A DNA stretch of 34,160 nucleotides from Pseudomonadota bacterium (GTDB lineage Bacteria; Myxococcota_A; UBA9160; SZUA-336). Location of the stretch: contig JAGWBS010000019.1 of assembly GCA_021295775.1 (NCBI GenBank), positions 1 through 34,160 of the forward strand, in the 5' to 3' direction. The position numbers were made by a program, and so were the translations under genes. The notes below the pieces were generated by a model, which made no database searches, was not told the DNA's origin, and saw nothing but the letters and a program-made list of their open reading frames with translations. Shown in pieces: positions 14,274 to 23,245 of the stretch (position 1 is its first letter; the number at the start of each line of letters is the position of its first letter).

Positions 14274-15967
14274 CTCGCCTGGATCCGGGAGACCAGCTCC
14301 CCGAGCGGCACCTCGTCCGCGGGGCCCGCCCCGCGCTCGGCCAGCTCCACGCATCCCTTGGCCAGCGCGCGCGGCCCGGGGATGACCCGGAACGGCACGC
14401 CGATCAGGTCGGCGTCCTTGAACTTGACGCCGGGCCGCTCGTCGCGGTCGTCGAGCAGGACCTCGAAGCCCGCGCCGCGGAGGCTCTGGTAGAGCTCGCC
14501 GGCGACCCGGGACTGCTCCGCGTCGCTGGCCTTGACGGTCGAGACCACCACGTCGAACGGGGCGATCGCCCGCGGCCAGACGATGCCGTACGCGTCGTGG
14601 TGCCCCTCGATCGCGGCCGCCATGATGCGCTCCAGGCCGATGCCGTACGAGCCCATCACCAGCGGCGTCTCGGCGCCGTGCTCGTTCAGCACCGACGCGC
14701 CCATCGTCTCGGAGTAGCGCCGCCCCAGCTTGAAGATGTGGCCGACCTCGATCGACTTGCGCACTTCGAGCGGCTTGCCGCAGTCCAGGCAGGCGTCACC
14801 CGGCTCGACGTTGCGCAGGCTGGTCCAGCGCACGCCCTCCAGGTCGCGTTCCACGTCGACGTGGCGCAGGTGGAAGTCGTCCCGGTTGGCGCCCGTGGTC
14901 AGGCCGCGGCGCCCTGCCAGCGCGTCGTCGGCCCAGATCGGCAGGTGGGAGACGCCCACCGCCCCCAGACTGCCGGGCCCGGCGCCCAGCGCCGAGCGGC
15001 ACTCCTCGGGCTGCGCGGGGCGGAAGCGGGCGGTTCCCAGCGCCTCGGCCAGCTTGACCTCGTTGAGCGCGTGATCGCCGCGCAGCAGCAGCAGCGTCGG
15101 CTCGTCCTCGACCAGGTAGACGAGGGTCTTGATCTGACGCTCGGCCTGCGCGCCGCCCTCGAACGTGGTCAGGGCTTCGATGGTGCGCACCCCGGGGGTC
15201 GCGAAGCGCTCGGGCTCGGGCACCTCGTCGGGATCGGCGGCCGCCTCCAGCGCAGAGCGGGCCTTTTCCAGGTTGGCGCGGTAGCCGCAGCCGGAGCAGC
15301 GGGCGATCCAGTCCTCGCCCGCGTCGGACAGCGCCATGAACTCGACCGACTCGCTGCCGCCCATCGCCCCCGAGGACGCCTCGACGGGGAGCGACTCGAT
15401 CCCGCAGCGCTCGAAGATGCGGGCGTAGGCCCCGGCGTGCAGCTCGAACGCCCGGTCGAGCCCGGCGTCGTCGAGATCGAACGAATACGAGTCCTTCATG
15501 GTGAACTCGCGGCCGCGCAGCACGCCCGACTTGGGGCGCGCCTCGTCGCGGAACTTGGTCTGGATCTGGTACCAGATCTGCGGGAGCTGCCGGTAGCTGC
15601 GCAGCTCCGCGCGGGCGACCCGCGTGAAGATCTCCTCGTGGGTCATGCCCAGGCACAGATCGGCGCGCTTGCGGTCGTGCAGGCGGAACATCTCCTCGCC
15701 GATCTCGTCCCAGCGGCCGCTCTCGCGCCACGGCTCGGCCGGGTGCAGCGCGGGGTGGTGGAACTCCTGGGCCCCGATGCGCTCCATCTCTTCGCGCACG
15801 ATCGCCTCGACCCGGCGCAGAACGCGGTAGCCGAGCGGCAGCATGCTGTACAGACCCGCGCCGAGCTGCCGCACCAGTCCGGCCCGCAGCATCAGCCGGT
15901 GGCTGACGGCATCGGCGTCGGCCGGGTCGTCGCGCAGAGTGGGAATGAATGTCCGGGACCACTTCAC
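14264..15967 (-). CDS. proS: Prolyl-tRNA synthetase, bacterial type
   Basis: A 567-residue class II aminoacyl-tRNA synthetase that charges tRNA-Pro. Motif 1 lies around YRVLRRVEAIVREEME, motif 2 around TKFRDEARPKSGVLRGREFTMKDSYSFD (about 134-161), and motif 3 is GSYGIGLERIMAA. An editing (INS) domain of about 180 residues sits between motifs 2 and 3, and the C-terminal anticodon-binding domain has DDRDERPGVKFKDADLIGVP. Length and plan match the long bacterial ProS. GTG 15967 starts VKWSRTFIPTLRD. It lies 8 bases after a TAGATT box with no Shine-Dalgarno, so the message is probably leaderless. A very long open frame continues upstream to 20587 but is antisense to known genes. Confidence 0.97.
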   Translation of the reverse strand: MKWSRTFIPTLRDDPADADAVSHRLMLRAGLVRQLGAGLYSMLPLGYRVLRRVEAIVREEMERIGAQEFHHPALHPAEPWRESGRWDEIGEEMFRLHDRKRADLCLGMTHEEIFTRVARAELRSYRQLPQIWYQIQTKFRDEARPKSGVLRGREFTMKDSYSFDLDDAGLDRAFELHAGAYARIFERCGIESLPVEASSGAMGGSESVEFMALSDAGEDWIARCSGCGYRANLEKARSALEAAADPDEVPEPERFATPGVRTIEALTTFEGGAQAERQIKTLVYLVEDEPTLLLLRGDHALNEVKLAEALGTARFRPAQPEECRSALGAGPGSLGAVGVSHLPIWADDALAGRRGLTTGANRDDFHLRHVDVERDLEGVRWTSLRNVEPGDACLDCGKPLEVRKSIEVGHIFKLGRRYSETMGASVLNEHGAETPLVMGSYGIGLERIMAAAIEGHHDAYGIVWPRAIAPFDVVVSTVKASDAEQSRVAGELYQSLRGAGFEVLLDDRDERPGVKFKDADLIGVPFRVIPGPRALAKGCVELAERGAGPADEVPLGELVSRIQARCA

Positions 15968-15975
15968 GGCGCCTG

Positions 15976-15981
15976 AATCTA
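15976..15981 (-). promoter_or_regulatory. -10 box of proS
   Basis: TAGATT on the minus strand ends 8 bases before GTG 15967, predicting a leaderless transcript. No convincing -35 sequence is seen 16-18 bases further upstream. Confidence 0.45.
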
Positions 15982-16017
15982 CCCGCCGGGGCGCATTTTC
16001 TCGACACCCGTCCCCGC

Positions 16018-16027
16018 GGGGGGGGGG
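16018..16027 (+). repeat. homopolymeric G10 tract
   Basis: Ten consecutive G between the divergent proS and ribonuclease D genes, upstream of both promoters' cores. Such a run is prone to slippage and to sequencing error. Confidence 0.8.
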
Positions 16028-16053
16028 CGCGGGGTCGTTCGGCCCGGGCCGCG

Positions 16054-16081
16054 TTGCCCGCAGCGGAGGGGCGGTTACACT
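16054..16081 (+). promoter_or_regulatory. Promoter of the ribonuclease D gene
   Basis: TTGCCC (16054-16059), a 16-base spacer and TACACT (16076-16081). Transcription would start near 16088, leaving a leader of about 90 bases before ATG 16181, with GGGAGG at 16162-16167. Confidence 0.5.
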
Positions 16082-16180
16082 TCCAGCCAGCTTGGCTCGC
16101 CGGACCTTCCCTCCGACCGCTCGGCCAAAGCTGTCCGAGCCCCCGCTCAGCGACGAAATCAGGGAGGTCCACACGGCCCC

Positions 16181-17422
16181 ATGGCCGACTATCCTTTCAT
16201 TCGGACGCCGCAAGCCGTCGAGGAGCTGGCCGGGCTCCTCGCACGAGAAAAGATCATCGCCGTCGACACCGAGGCGGACTCTTTTTTCCACTACTTCGAG
16301 AAGCTCTGCCTGCTGCAGATCAGCGCCTCTCGCGGAACCTGGCTGATCGATCCACTGGCGCTGGGCGAGGGCGGGCTGGACCCGCTGGCGCCGGTTTTCT
16401 CCGACCCCTCGATCCGCAAGGTCCTGCACGCTGCCGAGTACGACCTCTACGTGCTCCACCGGCATGCCGGCCTGAAAGTCCGGAACATCTTCGACACCAT
16501 GATCTCGGCCCAGCTCCTGGGCTATGCGGGCGTGGGACTCGGCGCGCTGGTCGAGCGTCACCTCGGCATCCGGCTTTCCAAGGACCAGCAGCGCACCGAC
16601 TGGTCGCGGCGCCCCCTGCGCCCCGCCCAGATCGAGTACGCCGCCGCCGACGTGCTCTACCTGATCGAGGTCTCCGGGCGCGTGGAGCGCGAGCTGAGCG
16701 CCAAGGGACGCCTGGAGTGGGCGCGGGAAGAGTTCGCGCTGCTGGAGGCCCGCGTCTGGCCGGAGCGCGACTCCGCAGAGCTGGGCTATCTCAAGATCAA
16801 GGGAGCCAAGCAGCTCGCGTCCCAGACCCTGGCCGTGCTGCGCGAGCTGTACCTGATGCGCGACCGCCGGGCGCGGGCGATCGACCGACCGCCGTTCAAG
16901 GTGCTCGGCAACGGCACGCTGCTGGAGCTGGCCACCAACCCGGCGCAATCGCGCCAGACCCTGGCCAAGCGCAAGGGCATCACGGAGCTGGTGATGCGGC
17001 GCATGGGACAGCAGATCCTGGAGGCGACCGCGGCGGGCCTGGAGGGACCGGAGCACCCGCCGATCGAGAAGATCCCCGACGGGTCCGGGCGCAGGCATCT
17101 GGACCGCCGGGGCGACGCGCGGCTCGATCAGCTCAAGCGCTGGCGCAAGCTCCGCTCCGAGCAGCTCGAATTGGACCCGGGCGTGTTCTGCCCGAACGCC
17201 GTGCTGGAGGAGATCGCGGCGGCCGACCCCGGATCGGTCGAGGAGATGTCCGGGCTCGGTATGGTCAAGGGCTGGTGGGCGCGCGAGTTCGGGGCCGAGT
17301 GCCTGGAGGCGGGCGCCCGCGCCAACCGGACGGCGCCCAAGCACGGCGAGGGTCCCGGCGCCGGGCCGGTGCGCAAGCGTTCGCGCCGGGGCGGCCGCGG
17401 ACGCTCCCGGCAACCCGCCTGA
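16181..17422 (+). CDS. rnd: Ribonuclease D
   Basis: A 413-residue 3'-5' exoribonuclease acting on tRNA and other stable-RNA 3' ends. The DEDDy exonuclease domain (about 1-200) shows D29 and E31 in AVDTEADSFFHYFEKLCLLQ, the second Asp in LHAAEYDLYVLHRH, and the Tyr/Asp motif in IEYAAADVLYL. Two HRDC-type helical regions follow, one around LRELYLMRDRRARAIDRPPF (about 225-245) and one around DQLKRWRKLRSEQLELDPG. A basic Arg/Lys/Gly-rich tail (about 385-413, KRSRRGGRGRS) is extra and may bind RNA. The start is ATG 16181. Its Xaa-Pro aminopeptidase neighbour has its own promoter. Confidence 0.93.
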   Translation: MADYPFIRTPQAVEELAGLLAREKIIAVDTEADSFFHYFEKLCLLQISASRGTWLIDPLALGEGGLDPLAPVFSDPSIRKVLHAAEYDLYVLHRHAGLKVRNIFDTMISAQLLGYAGVGLGALVERHLGIRLSKDQQRTDWSRRPLRPAQIEYAAADVLYLIEVSGRVERELSAKGRLEWAREEFALLEARVWPERDSAELGYLKIKGAKQLASQTLAVLRELYLMRDRRARAIDRPPFKVLGNGTLLELATNPAQSRQTLAKRKGITELVMRRMGQQILEATAAGLEGPEHPPIEKIPDGSGRRHLDRRGDARLDQLKRWRKLRSEQLELDPGVFCPNAVLEEIAAADPGSVEEMSGLGMVKGWWAREFGAECLEAGARANRTAPKHGEGPGAGPVRKRSRRGGRGRSRQPA

Positions 17423-17440
17423 GGCCGCCGGCGTCTCCCC

Positions 17441-17469
17441 CCGACAGTCGATCCCGGCTGGGGTAGATT
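17441..17469 (+). promoter_or_regulatory. Promoter of the Xaa-Pro aminopeptidase gene
   Basis: CCGACA (17441-17446), a 17-base spacer and TAGATT (17464-17469). The in-frame TTG at 17468 overlaps the -10 box and could not be in the message, which favours GTG 17504 as the start. Confidence 0.5.
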
Positions 17470-17503
17470 GAGCCGGTCCACCGCCTGGGAGCCCCGTCGC
17501 AGC

Positions 17504-18805
17504 GTGGCCGGGATCAGTCCAGCAGAGTACGCCGAACGCCGCTCGCGCCTGCAGCGCGAACTGGGCGATGGCGTGGCGCTGATCCCCGGCGCCAGGCCCC
17601 GCACGCGCTCCAACGACACCGAGCACGTCTTCCGGCAGGACTCGGACCTGTGGTACCTGACCGGCTTCCCCCAGCCCGAGGCGGTGGCGGCGTTCAGCGC
17701 CGAAGAATTCGTCTTCTTCGTGCAGCCGCGCGACCCGCTGATGGAGACCTGGAACGGGCGCCGGCCGGGCGTCGAGGGCGCTGTCGAAGAATACGGCGCC
17801 GACCGGGCCTACTCGATCGAAGAACTGCCCGCGCGCCTGCCCGAACTCCTGCGCGACCGGCCGCGCCTTTTCCACAGCTTCGGGCTGGACGAGGAGCTGG
17901 ACCGGCGAGTCGTCGAAACGCTGGGCGAGCTGCGCCGTCAGGTGCGCCGCGGGGTCGGGACCCCGGGAGAGATCTTCTCGCCCCACGACATCGTCCACCG
18001 CATGCGGACCCACAAGTCGGCCGCGGAGGTCGAAGTGATGCGCGCCGCGGCCGAGATCTCCCGCGAGGCGCACGCCGCCGCGGGGAGGCTGTGCCGCCCC
18101 GGCGTCTGGGAGTACGAGCTGGAGGCCGCGCTGCACCAGGTCTTCCGCAGCCGCGGCGGGTCCGGCCCCGCCTACAACTCGATCGTCGGCTCGGGCGACA
18201 ACGCCACCGTGCTGCACTACGTGGAGAACCGCTCCCAGCTCCGGGACGGCCAGGTGGTGCTGATCGACGCCGGCGTGGAACTGGAGGGCTACGCCTCGGA
18301 CGTGACCCGCACCTATCCCGTCGGCGGGCGCTACCGGGGCGAGGCGCGCGCCGTCTACGAGGCGGTGCTGGCGGCGCAGCAGGCGGCGTTCGACGTGATC
18401 CGGCCGGGCGCGACCCTGAAGCAGATCCACGACGCGGCGGTGCGGACGCTGGTCGAGGGCATGGTCGAACTGGGCGCGCTCGAGGGCGGGGTCGACGAGC
18501 TGATCGAGAGCGAGGACTACCGGGCCTTCTACATGCACTCCACCGGCCACTTCCTGGGACTCGACGTCCACGATGTCGGCCAGTACTCGATCGGCGGGGA
18601 GCCGCGCCCCCTCGAGCCCGGGATGTGCTTCACAGTCGAGCCGGGTCTGTACTTCAGCGCCGACGGCGAGAAGACGCCCGAGCGGCTGCGCGGCATCGGC
18701 GTGCGGATCGAGGACGACGTGGTGATGACCGAGGACGGCTACGAGACCCTGACCGATGCGATCCCCAAGCGGATCGACCAGGTCGAGGCCTGGCTGCGCG
18801 AATAG
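17504..18805 (+). CDS. pepP: Xaa-Pro aminopeptidase (aminopeptidase P)
   Basis: A 433-residue M24 metallopeptidase that removes the residue before proline at peptide N-termini. Residues 1-150 are the AMP_N domain (ISPAEYAERRSRL, then TEHVFRQDSDLWYLTGFPQP). The catalytic pita-bread domain follows, with all five dinuclear-metal ligands: Asp in LIDAGVELEGYASDVTRTYP (two), His in HSTGHFLGLDVHDVG, Glu in CFTVEPGLY, and Glu in RIEDDVV. Start GTG 17504 is set by the -10 box and matches the usual family N-terminus. The acetyl-CoA synthetase starts 9 bases after its stop, so the two are probably co-transcribed. Confidence 0.94.
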   Translation: MAGISPAEYAERRSRLQRELGDGVALIPGARPRTRSNDTEHVFRQDSDLWYLTGFPQPEAVAAFSAEEFVFFVQPRDPLMETWNGRRPGVEGAVEEYGADRAYSIEELPARLPELLRDRPRLFHSFGLDEELDRRVVETLGELRRQVRRGVGTPGEIFSPHDIVHRMRTHKSAAEVEVMRAAAEISREAHAAAGRLCRPGVWEYELEAALHQVFRSRGGSGPAYNSIVGSGDNATVLHYVENRSQLRDGQVVLIDAGVELEGYASDVTRTYPVGGRYRGEARAVYEAVLAAQQAAFDVIRPGATLKQIHDAAVRTLVEGMVELGALEGGVDELIESEDYRAFYMHSTGHFLGLDVHDVGQYSIGGEPRPLEPGMCFTVEPGLYFSADGEKTPERLRGIGVRIEDDVVMTEDGYETLTDAIPKRIDQVEAWLRE

Positions 18806-18814
18806 GGGAGCGAG

Positions 18815-20779
18815 ATGGCCGACGAGATCGCGATCGAATCCAGCCTGCGGGAGAAGCGCCGCTTCAAGCCGGACCCCGCCTGGTCGCGCCGCGCCAACCT
18901 GCCGGGAAAGGCCGCCTACGGCCGGATGGTCAAGGAGGCCGAGAAGAACTTCCAGCGCTACTGGGCCCGTCACGCCCGCGAGAACGTGAGCTGGTTCTCC
19001 CCCTGGAAGAAGATCCTGGACTGGAAGCCGCCGTTCGCGAAGTGGTTCGTCGGCGCCAAGACCAACGTCAGCTACAACTGCATCGACCGTCACCTGGAAG
19101 GGCCCAACGCCTGGCGGCGCAACAAGGCGGCGATCATCTGGGAGGGCGAGCCCGGCGACCGCCGCGTGCTGACCTTCGGCGACCTGCACCGCGAGGTGGG
19201 CACGTTCGCGAACGTGCTCAAGGCGAACGGGGTCAAGAAGGGCGACCGGGTGGTGCTGTACATGCCGCTGGTCCCGGAGCTGGCGATCGCCATGCTGGCC
19301 TGCACGCGCATCGGCGCGGTGCACTCGATCATCTTCGGCGGGTTCTCGGCCGACTCGATCCGCGACCGCGTCCAGGACGCCGGCGCCAAGATCGTGGTCA
19401 CCGCGGACGGCGGCTGGCGGCGCGGGCAGATCGTCCCGCTCAAGAAGATGGTCAACGACGCGATCCGGAAGCTGCCCGAAGTCGGGCGGGTGATCGTGCT
19501 GCGGCGCACGGGGCAGGACGTGCCGATGCGCAAGGGGCGCGACGTCTGGTGGCACGAGCAGACGGAGGGCGTCTCGCCGGAGTGCAAGCCGGCCAAGCTC
19601 GACTCCGAGCACCCGCTCTTCATCCTGTACACCTCGGGCTCGACCGGAAAGCCCAAGGGCATCCTGCACACCACCGGCGGCTACCTGACGCACGTCGCCA
19701 CCACCGCCCGCTACATCTTCGACCTCAAGGAGGACGACACCTACTGGTGTACGGCCGACATCGGCTGGATCACCGGTCACTCGTACGTCGTCTACGGAAT
19801 CCTGGCCAACGGGGCGACCAGCGTGATGTACGAGGGCGCCCCCAACTGGCCGGACGAGGAGCGCTTCTGGCAGATCGTCGACCGCTACCGGGTGACGGTC
19901 TTCTACACCGCCCCCACGGCGATCCGGACCTTCATGCGCTGGGGCGAGAAGCGCGTCAAGAAGTACTCGCTGTCCTCGCTGCGGCTGCTGGGCACGGTCG
20001 GAGAGCCGATCAACCCGGAGGCCTGGATGTGGTACCGGCGGGTGGTCGGCCGCAACCGCTGCCCGATCGTGGACACCTGGTGGCAGCCCGAGACGGGCGG
20101 CATCCTGATCACGCCCCTGCCCGGCGCCGTCGAAACCACGCCTGGCTCCGCGACCCGGCCCTTCCCCGGCATCTTCCCCGAGATCCTGAACGAGCAGGGC
20201 GAGCCCTGCCGGCCCGACGAGGGCGGCTATCTGGTGATCACCAAGCCCTGGCCGGGAATGCTGCGCGGCATCTATGGCGACCCGAAACGCTTCCGCGAAC
20301 AGTACTGGTCCAAGTACAAGGACCTGTACTTCACCGGCGACGGCGCCCGGCGCGACGCCCGCGGCTATTTCTGGATCATGGGCCGGGTCGACGACGTGAT
20401 GAACGTGGCCGGCCACCGCCTGTCGACGATGGAGATCGAGAGCGCCCTGGTTTCGCACCGCTCGGTGGCGGAGGCCGCCGTGGTCGGCCGGCCGGACGAG
20501 ATCAAGGGGACGGCCGTGGTCGGTTTCGTGTCCCTGGAAGGCGGCGTCGAGGCGCGCGAAGAGCTGCGCGACGAGCTTCGGCAGCACGTCGCCCGCGAGA
20601 TCGGCCCGGTGGCGCGTCCCGACGAGATCCGCATCGCGGCCGGGCTGCCGAAGACCCGCTCGGGAAAGATCATGCGCCGGCTGCTGCGAGACGTGGCCGC
20701 GGGCCGCGAGACGACCGGGGACACCACGACCCTGGAGGACTTCAGCGTGCTCGCGGCGCTGCGCTCCGACGAAGACTAG
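18815..20779 (+). CDS. acsA: Acetyl-CoA synthetase (AMP-forming)
   Basis: A 654-residue acyl-CoA synthetase that makes acetyl-CoA, or a similar short acyl-CoA, from acid, ATP and CoA through an acyl-adenylate. ANL motifs are all present: [20 protein letters not shown] (about 270-289), [25 protein letters not shown] (about 508-517), [20 protein letters not shown], and the C-terminal [12 protein letters not shown] with the Lys that is commonly acetylated. Length and the N-terminal ACAS segment fit Acs rather than a shorter acyl-CoA ligase. ATG 18815 has GGGGAG 4 bases upstream, starting within the pepP stop codon. Propionate is an alternative substrate. Confidence 0.94.
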   Translation: MADEIAIESSLREKRRFKPDPAWSRRANLPGKAAYGRMVKEAEKNFQRYWARHARENVSWFSPWKKILDWKPPFAKWFVGAKTNVSYNCIDRHLEGPNAWRRNKAAIIWEGEPGDRRVLTFGDLHREVGTFANVLKANGVKKGDRVVLYMPLVPELAIAMLACTRIGAVHSIIFGGFSADSIRDRVQDAGAKIVVTADGGWRRGQIVPLKKMVNDAIRKLPEVGRVIVLRRTGQDVPMRKGRDVWWHEQTEGVSPECKPAKLDSEHPLFILYTSGSTGKPKGILHTTGGYLTHVATTARYIFDLKEDDTYWCTADIGWITGHSYVVYGILANGATSVMYEGAPNWPDEERFWQIVDRYRVTVFYTAPTAIRTFMRWGEKRVKKYSLSSLRLLGTVGEPINPEAWMWYRRVVGRNRCPIVDTWWQPETGGILITPLPGAVETTPGSATRPFPGIFPEILNEQGEPCRPDEGGYLVITKPWPGMLRGIYGDPKRFREQYWSKYKDLYFTGDGARRDARGYFWIMGRVDDVMNVAGHRLSTMEIESALVSHRSVAEAAVVGRPDEIKGTAVVGFVSLEGGVEAREELRDELRQHVAREIGPVARPDEIRIAAGLPKTRSGKIMRRLLRDVAAGRETTGDTTTLEDFSVLAALRSDED

Positions 20780-20816
20780 TCCCGACCCCTCCCCCCGCTG
20801 GAAGAAGGTGGTGCAG

Positions 20817-22175
20817 ATGCGCTGGATGTGGATCGTGCTGGTGGCCGTGGCCGGAGGGCTGACGGGCTATCTGGTGACGCGCTTCGAGGGCTCCGAGCCC
20901 ACGATCGCGACGTCGGCCGAGACCGTCTACGTCGGCGGCGAGCACCGTCACGTCTTCGAAATCGACGACGAAGGGACCGGGGTCGAGCGGGTCGAGATCC
21001 GGCTGGAGGCCGACGGCCACAGCTACCCGCTGATGGACGAGCGCTTCGCAGGAAACCTGCTCACCGGCGCCAGCGAGAAGGGCAGCCGCAGCGTCGAGGT
21101 CGCGTTCGACGTCGAAGAGTTCGGCCTGCCCGACGGCCCGGCCCGGCTGGTGGCCGAGGCGAGCGACTTCTCCTGGCGGGGCAACGTCGCGAGCGTCGGG
21201 GTGGAACTGGTGGTCGACACCCGCTCGCCCCGGGTCTCCGTGCTGACCGGGCTGACCTACGTCGCCCGGGGCGGCAGCGAGGCCGCCGTGTACCGCGCCG
21301 ACGACGACGCCTGGCACAGCGGCATCCAGGTCGGCGAGCGCTTCTACGCCAGTTTCCCGCACCCGGAGCTCGAGGGTTACCGGGTCGCTCTGTACGGCCT
21401 GCCTCACGACGCCGATCCGAACACGCGACCGGCCGTGCTGGCCCGCGACCGGGCGGGCAACGAAACCCGCATCGCCCTCACCACCCGGATCGTCGACAAA
21501 CCGCTCTACAGCGACCGGATCCGGCTCGACGAGCCGTTCATGGCCCGCAAGGTCGCCGAGATCGATCCCGACCTGGACGGCAGCCCCCTGGAGGCCTACC
21601 TGCAGATCAACGGGAGCCTGCGCGCCCGCAACGCCGAGCGGCTGCGCGAGCTGTGCCGCGAGTCCAGCCCGGAGCGGCTGTGGGAGGGGGCCTTCCTGCA
21701 GCTTCCGAATTCGGCCACCCGCCGGGCGATCGGCTTCGGCGTGCGCCGGACCTACACCTTCGGAGACCGGATCGTCGACCGTCAGACCCACCTGGGACTG
21801 GACCTGGCATCGACCGCGCGCGCTCCGGTCCCCGCGTCCAACCACGGCCGGGTGGTGCTGGCCGAGAACCTGGGCATCTACGGCAAGACCGTGGTGCTCG
21901 ACCACGGCCTGGGAGTTTTCAGCCTGTACGCGCACCTGTCCGAGATCCTCGTCTCGCCCGGCGACGCGCTGTCCAAGGGCGATGTGCTGGGGCGCACGGG
22001 CACGACCGGCCTGGCGGGCGGCGACCACCTGCACTTCTCGATGCTGGTCCAGGGCCACTTCGTCGACCCGCTGGAGTGGCTCGACGGCCGCTGGATCGCC
22101 GACCACATCGAGCCCAAGCTCCAGGGACCCCCGGCCGAAGCGTCCATGGATCCGTCCGGGCCGCGGCAGGGCTGA
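20817..22175 (+). CDS. M23-family murein endopeptidase, membrane-anchored
   Basis: A 452-residue cell-wall peptidase. Residues 3-23 (MWIVLVAVAGGLTGYLVT) form an N-terminal membrane anchor. Residues 30-290 are an extracytoplasmic region of beta-rich, Ig-like character, and the LytM domain covers about 300-435. Metal ligands are in THLGLDLA and in GGDHLHFSM, with the glycine-rich strand NHGRVVLAENLGIYGKTVVLD between them. The long N-terminal region is typical of M23 proteins with large extracytoplasmic extensions. ATG 20817 has AGAAGG 8 bases upstream and was preferred to GTG 20808. It sits 37 bases after acsA and 2 bases before mutY, a chance-looking operon. Confidence 0.9.
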   Translation: MRWMWIVLVAVAGGLTGYLVTRFEGSEPTIATSAETVYVGGEHRHVFEIDDEGTGVERVEIRLEADGHSYPLMDERFAGNLLTGASEKGSRSVEVAFDVEEFGLPDGPARLVAEASDFSWRGNVASVGVELVVDTRSPRVSVLTGLTYVARGGSEAAVYRADDDAWHSGIQVGERFYASFPHPELEGYRVALYGLPHDADPNTRPAVLARDRAGNETRIALTTRIVDKPLYSDRIRLDEPFMARKVAEIDPDLDGSPLEAYLQINGSLRARNAERLRELCRESSPERLWEGAFLQLPNSATRRAIGFGVRRTYTFGDRIVDRQTHLGLDLASTARAPVPASNHGRVVLAENLGIYGKTVVLDHGLGVFSLYAHLSEILVSPGDALSKGDVLGRTGTTGLAGGDHLHFSMLVQGHFVDPLEWLDGRWIADHIEPKLQGPPAEASMDPSGPRQG

Positions 22176-22177
22176 GC

Positions 22178-23236
22178 GTGCCCCCGCGGCTCTCGCGCCC
22201 GCGGCGCGAAAGCGTGCGGAGGCGGCTGCTGGAGTGGTACGGGAAATCCCGGCGCGACCTGCCCTGGCGGCGCAGCGACGACCCGTACCGCATCTGGCTG
22301 TCCGAGACGATGCTCCAGCAGACCCGCGTCGAGACCGTCGTCCCGTACTACCGGCGCTTCCTGGAGCGCTTCCCCGACCTGCGCTCGCTGGCGCTGGCCG
22401 ACGAGCAGGACGTGCTGAAGCAGTGGGAGGGGCTGGGCTACTACTCGCGCGCCCGCAACCTCAAGCGCGCCGCGGAAATGGTGCTGCGCGACCACGGGGG
22501 CCGCGTTCCCAGCGATCCCGAGGCCCTGGGCTCGCTGCCCGGAATCGGCCGCTACACCTCCGGCGCGATCCGCAGCATCGCCTTCAAGCAGCCCGCGCCG
22601 GTGGTGGACGGCAACGTCAAGCGCGTGCTGGCGCGGCTGCTGGCCGAGCCCGGGCTGAGCGAAACCCGGCTCTGGGAGCTGGCCGGGCAGCTCGTGGAGG
22701 GCGAGCACCCGGACCTTTTGAACCAGGCGCTGATGGAGCTGGGCGCCACCGTCTGCGTGCCGCGCAACCCGCTCTGCTCGACCTGTCCGCTGCGTCGCGG
22801 CTGCGCGGGAGCGGCCACGGGCCGGCCCGAGGACTTCCCCGCGCGCGCCCCCAGGCCGCCCCCGCGCGCGGTGCGAGCGCTGGGCGGGATCCTGCGCAGC
22901 CGGGGTCGCCTGCTGCTGATGCGCCGGCCCTCTCGCGGTCTGCTGGGAGGGCTGTGGGAGATCCCGTCGGTGCCCGGCGACGACCCGGGCACGCTGGTCG
23001 AGGCGCTGCGCGAGCGGACCGGGCTGGGCTCCCGGGCCGGCGCCGCGCTCGGCGAGGTGCGGCACGTCTTCACCCACCGCGACCTGACCCTGCGCGTGGT
23101 CGAACTCGAACGGGACGGCGGCCGGAAACGCGCGCCCGCAGGGGACGCAGAAGCGCTCTGGTGCGGAAGCGCGGAAATCGCGCGGCTCCCGCTTTCGCGC
23201 CTGATGCACAAGGTGCTCGAACTGGCCGAGCGCTAG
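22178..23236 (+). CDS. mutY: Adenine DNA glycosylase
   Basis: A 352-residue repair glycosylase that removes adenine mispaired with 8-oxoguanine or guanine. The HhH-GPD domain shows the catalytic Glu43 in WLSETMLQQTRVETV, the hairpin motif LGSLPGIGRYTSGAI (about 115-129) and the conserved Asp in VVDGNVKRVLARLL. The 4Fe-4S cluster ligands follow as CVPRNPLCSTCPLRRGC (spacing 6, 2, 5). A C-terminal MutT-like recognition domain (about 230-350) completes the protein; GGLWEIPSV and HVFTHRDLTLRV are its landmarks. GTG 22178 starts 2 bases after the peptidase stop. Its stop codon overlaps the TAGTAT box of aroC. Confidence 0.95.
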   Translation: MPPRLSRPRRESVRRRLLEWYGKSRRDLPWRRSDDPYRIWLSETMLQQTRVETVVPYYRRFLERFPDLRSLALADEQDVLKQWEGLGYYSRARNLKRAAEMVLRDHGGRVPSDPEALGSLPGIGRYTSGAIRSIAFKQPAPVVDGNVKRVLARLLAEPGLSETRLWELAGQLVEGEHPDLLNQALMELGATVCVPRNPLCSTCPLRRGCAGAATGRPEDFPARAPRPPPRAVRALGGILRSRGRLLLMRRPSRGLLGGLWEIPSVPGDDPGTLVEALRERTGLGSRAGAALGEVRHVFTHRDLTLRVVELERDGGRKRAPAGDAEALWCGSAEIARLPLSRLMHKVLELAER

Positions 23237-23239
23237 TAT
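23234..23239 (+). promoter_or_regulatory. -10 box of aroC overlapping the mutY stop
   Basis: TAGTAT ends 6 bases before GTG 23246. The first three bases are the mutY stop codon. There is no Shine-Dalgarno, so aroC is probably expressed from a leaderless message in addition to any read-through. Confidence 0.5.
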
Positions 23240-23245
23240 CTGCGC

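Noticed and set aside
15968..20587. N-terminal extension of ProS to a 2107-residue giant protein
   Set aside because: It is antisense to three well-recognised genes and has no domain. ProS has a normal start at 15967 with a -10 box.
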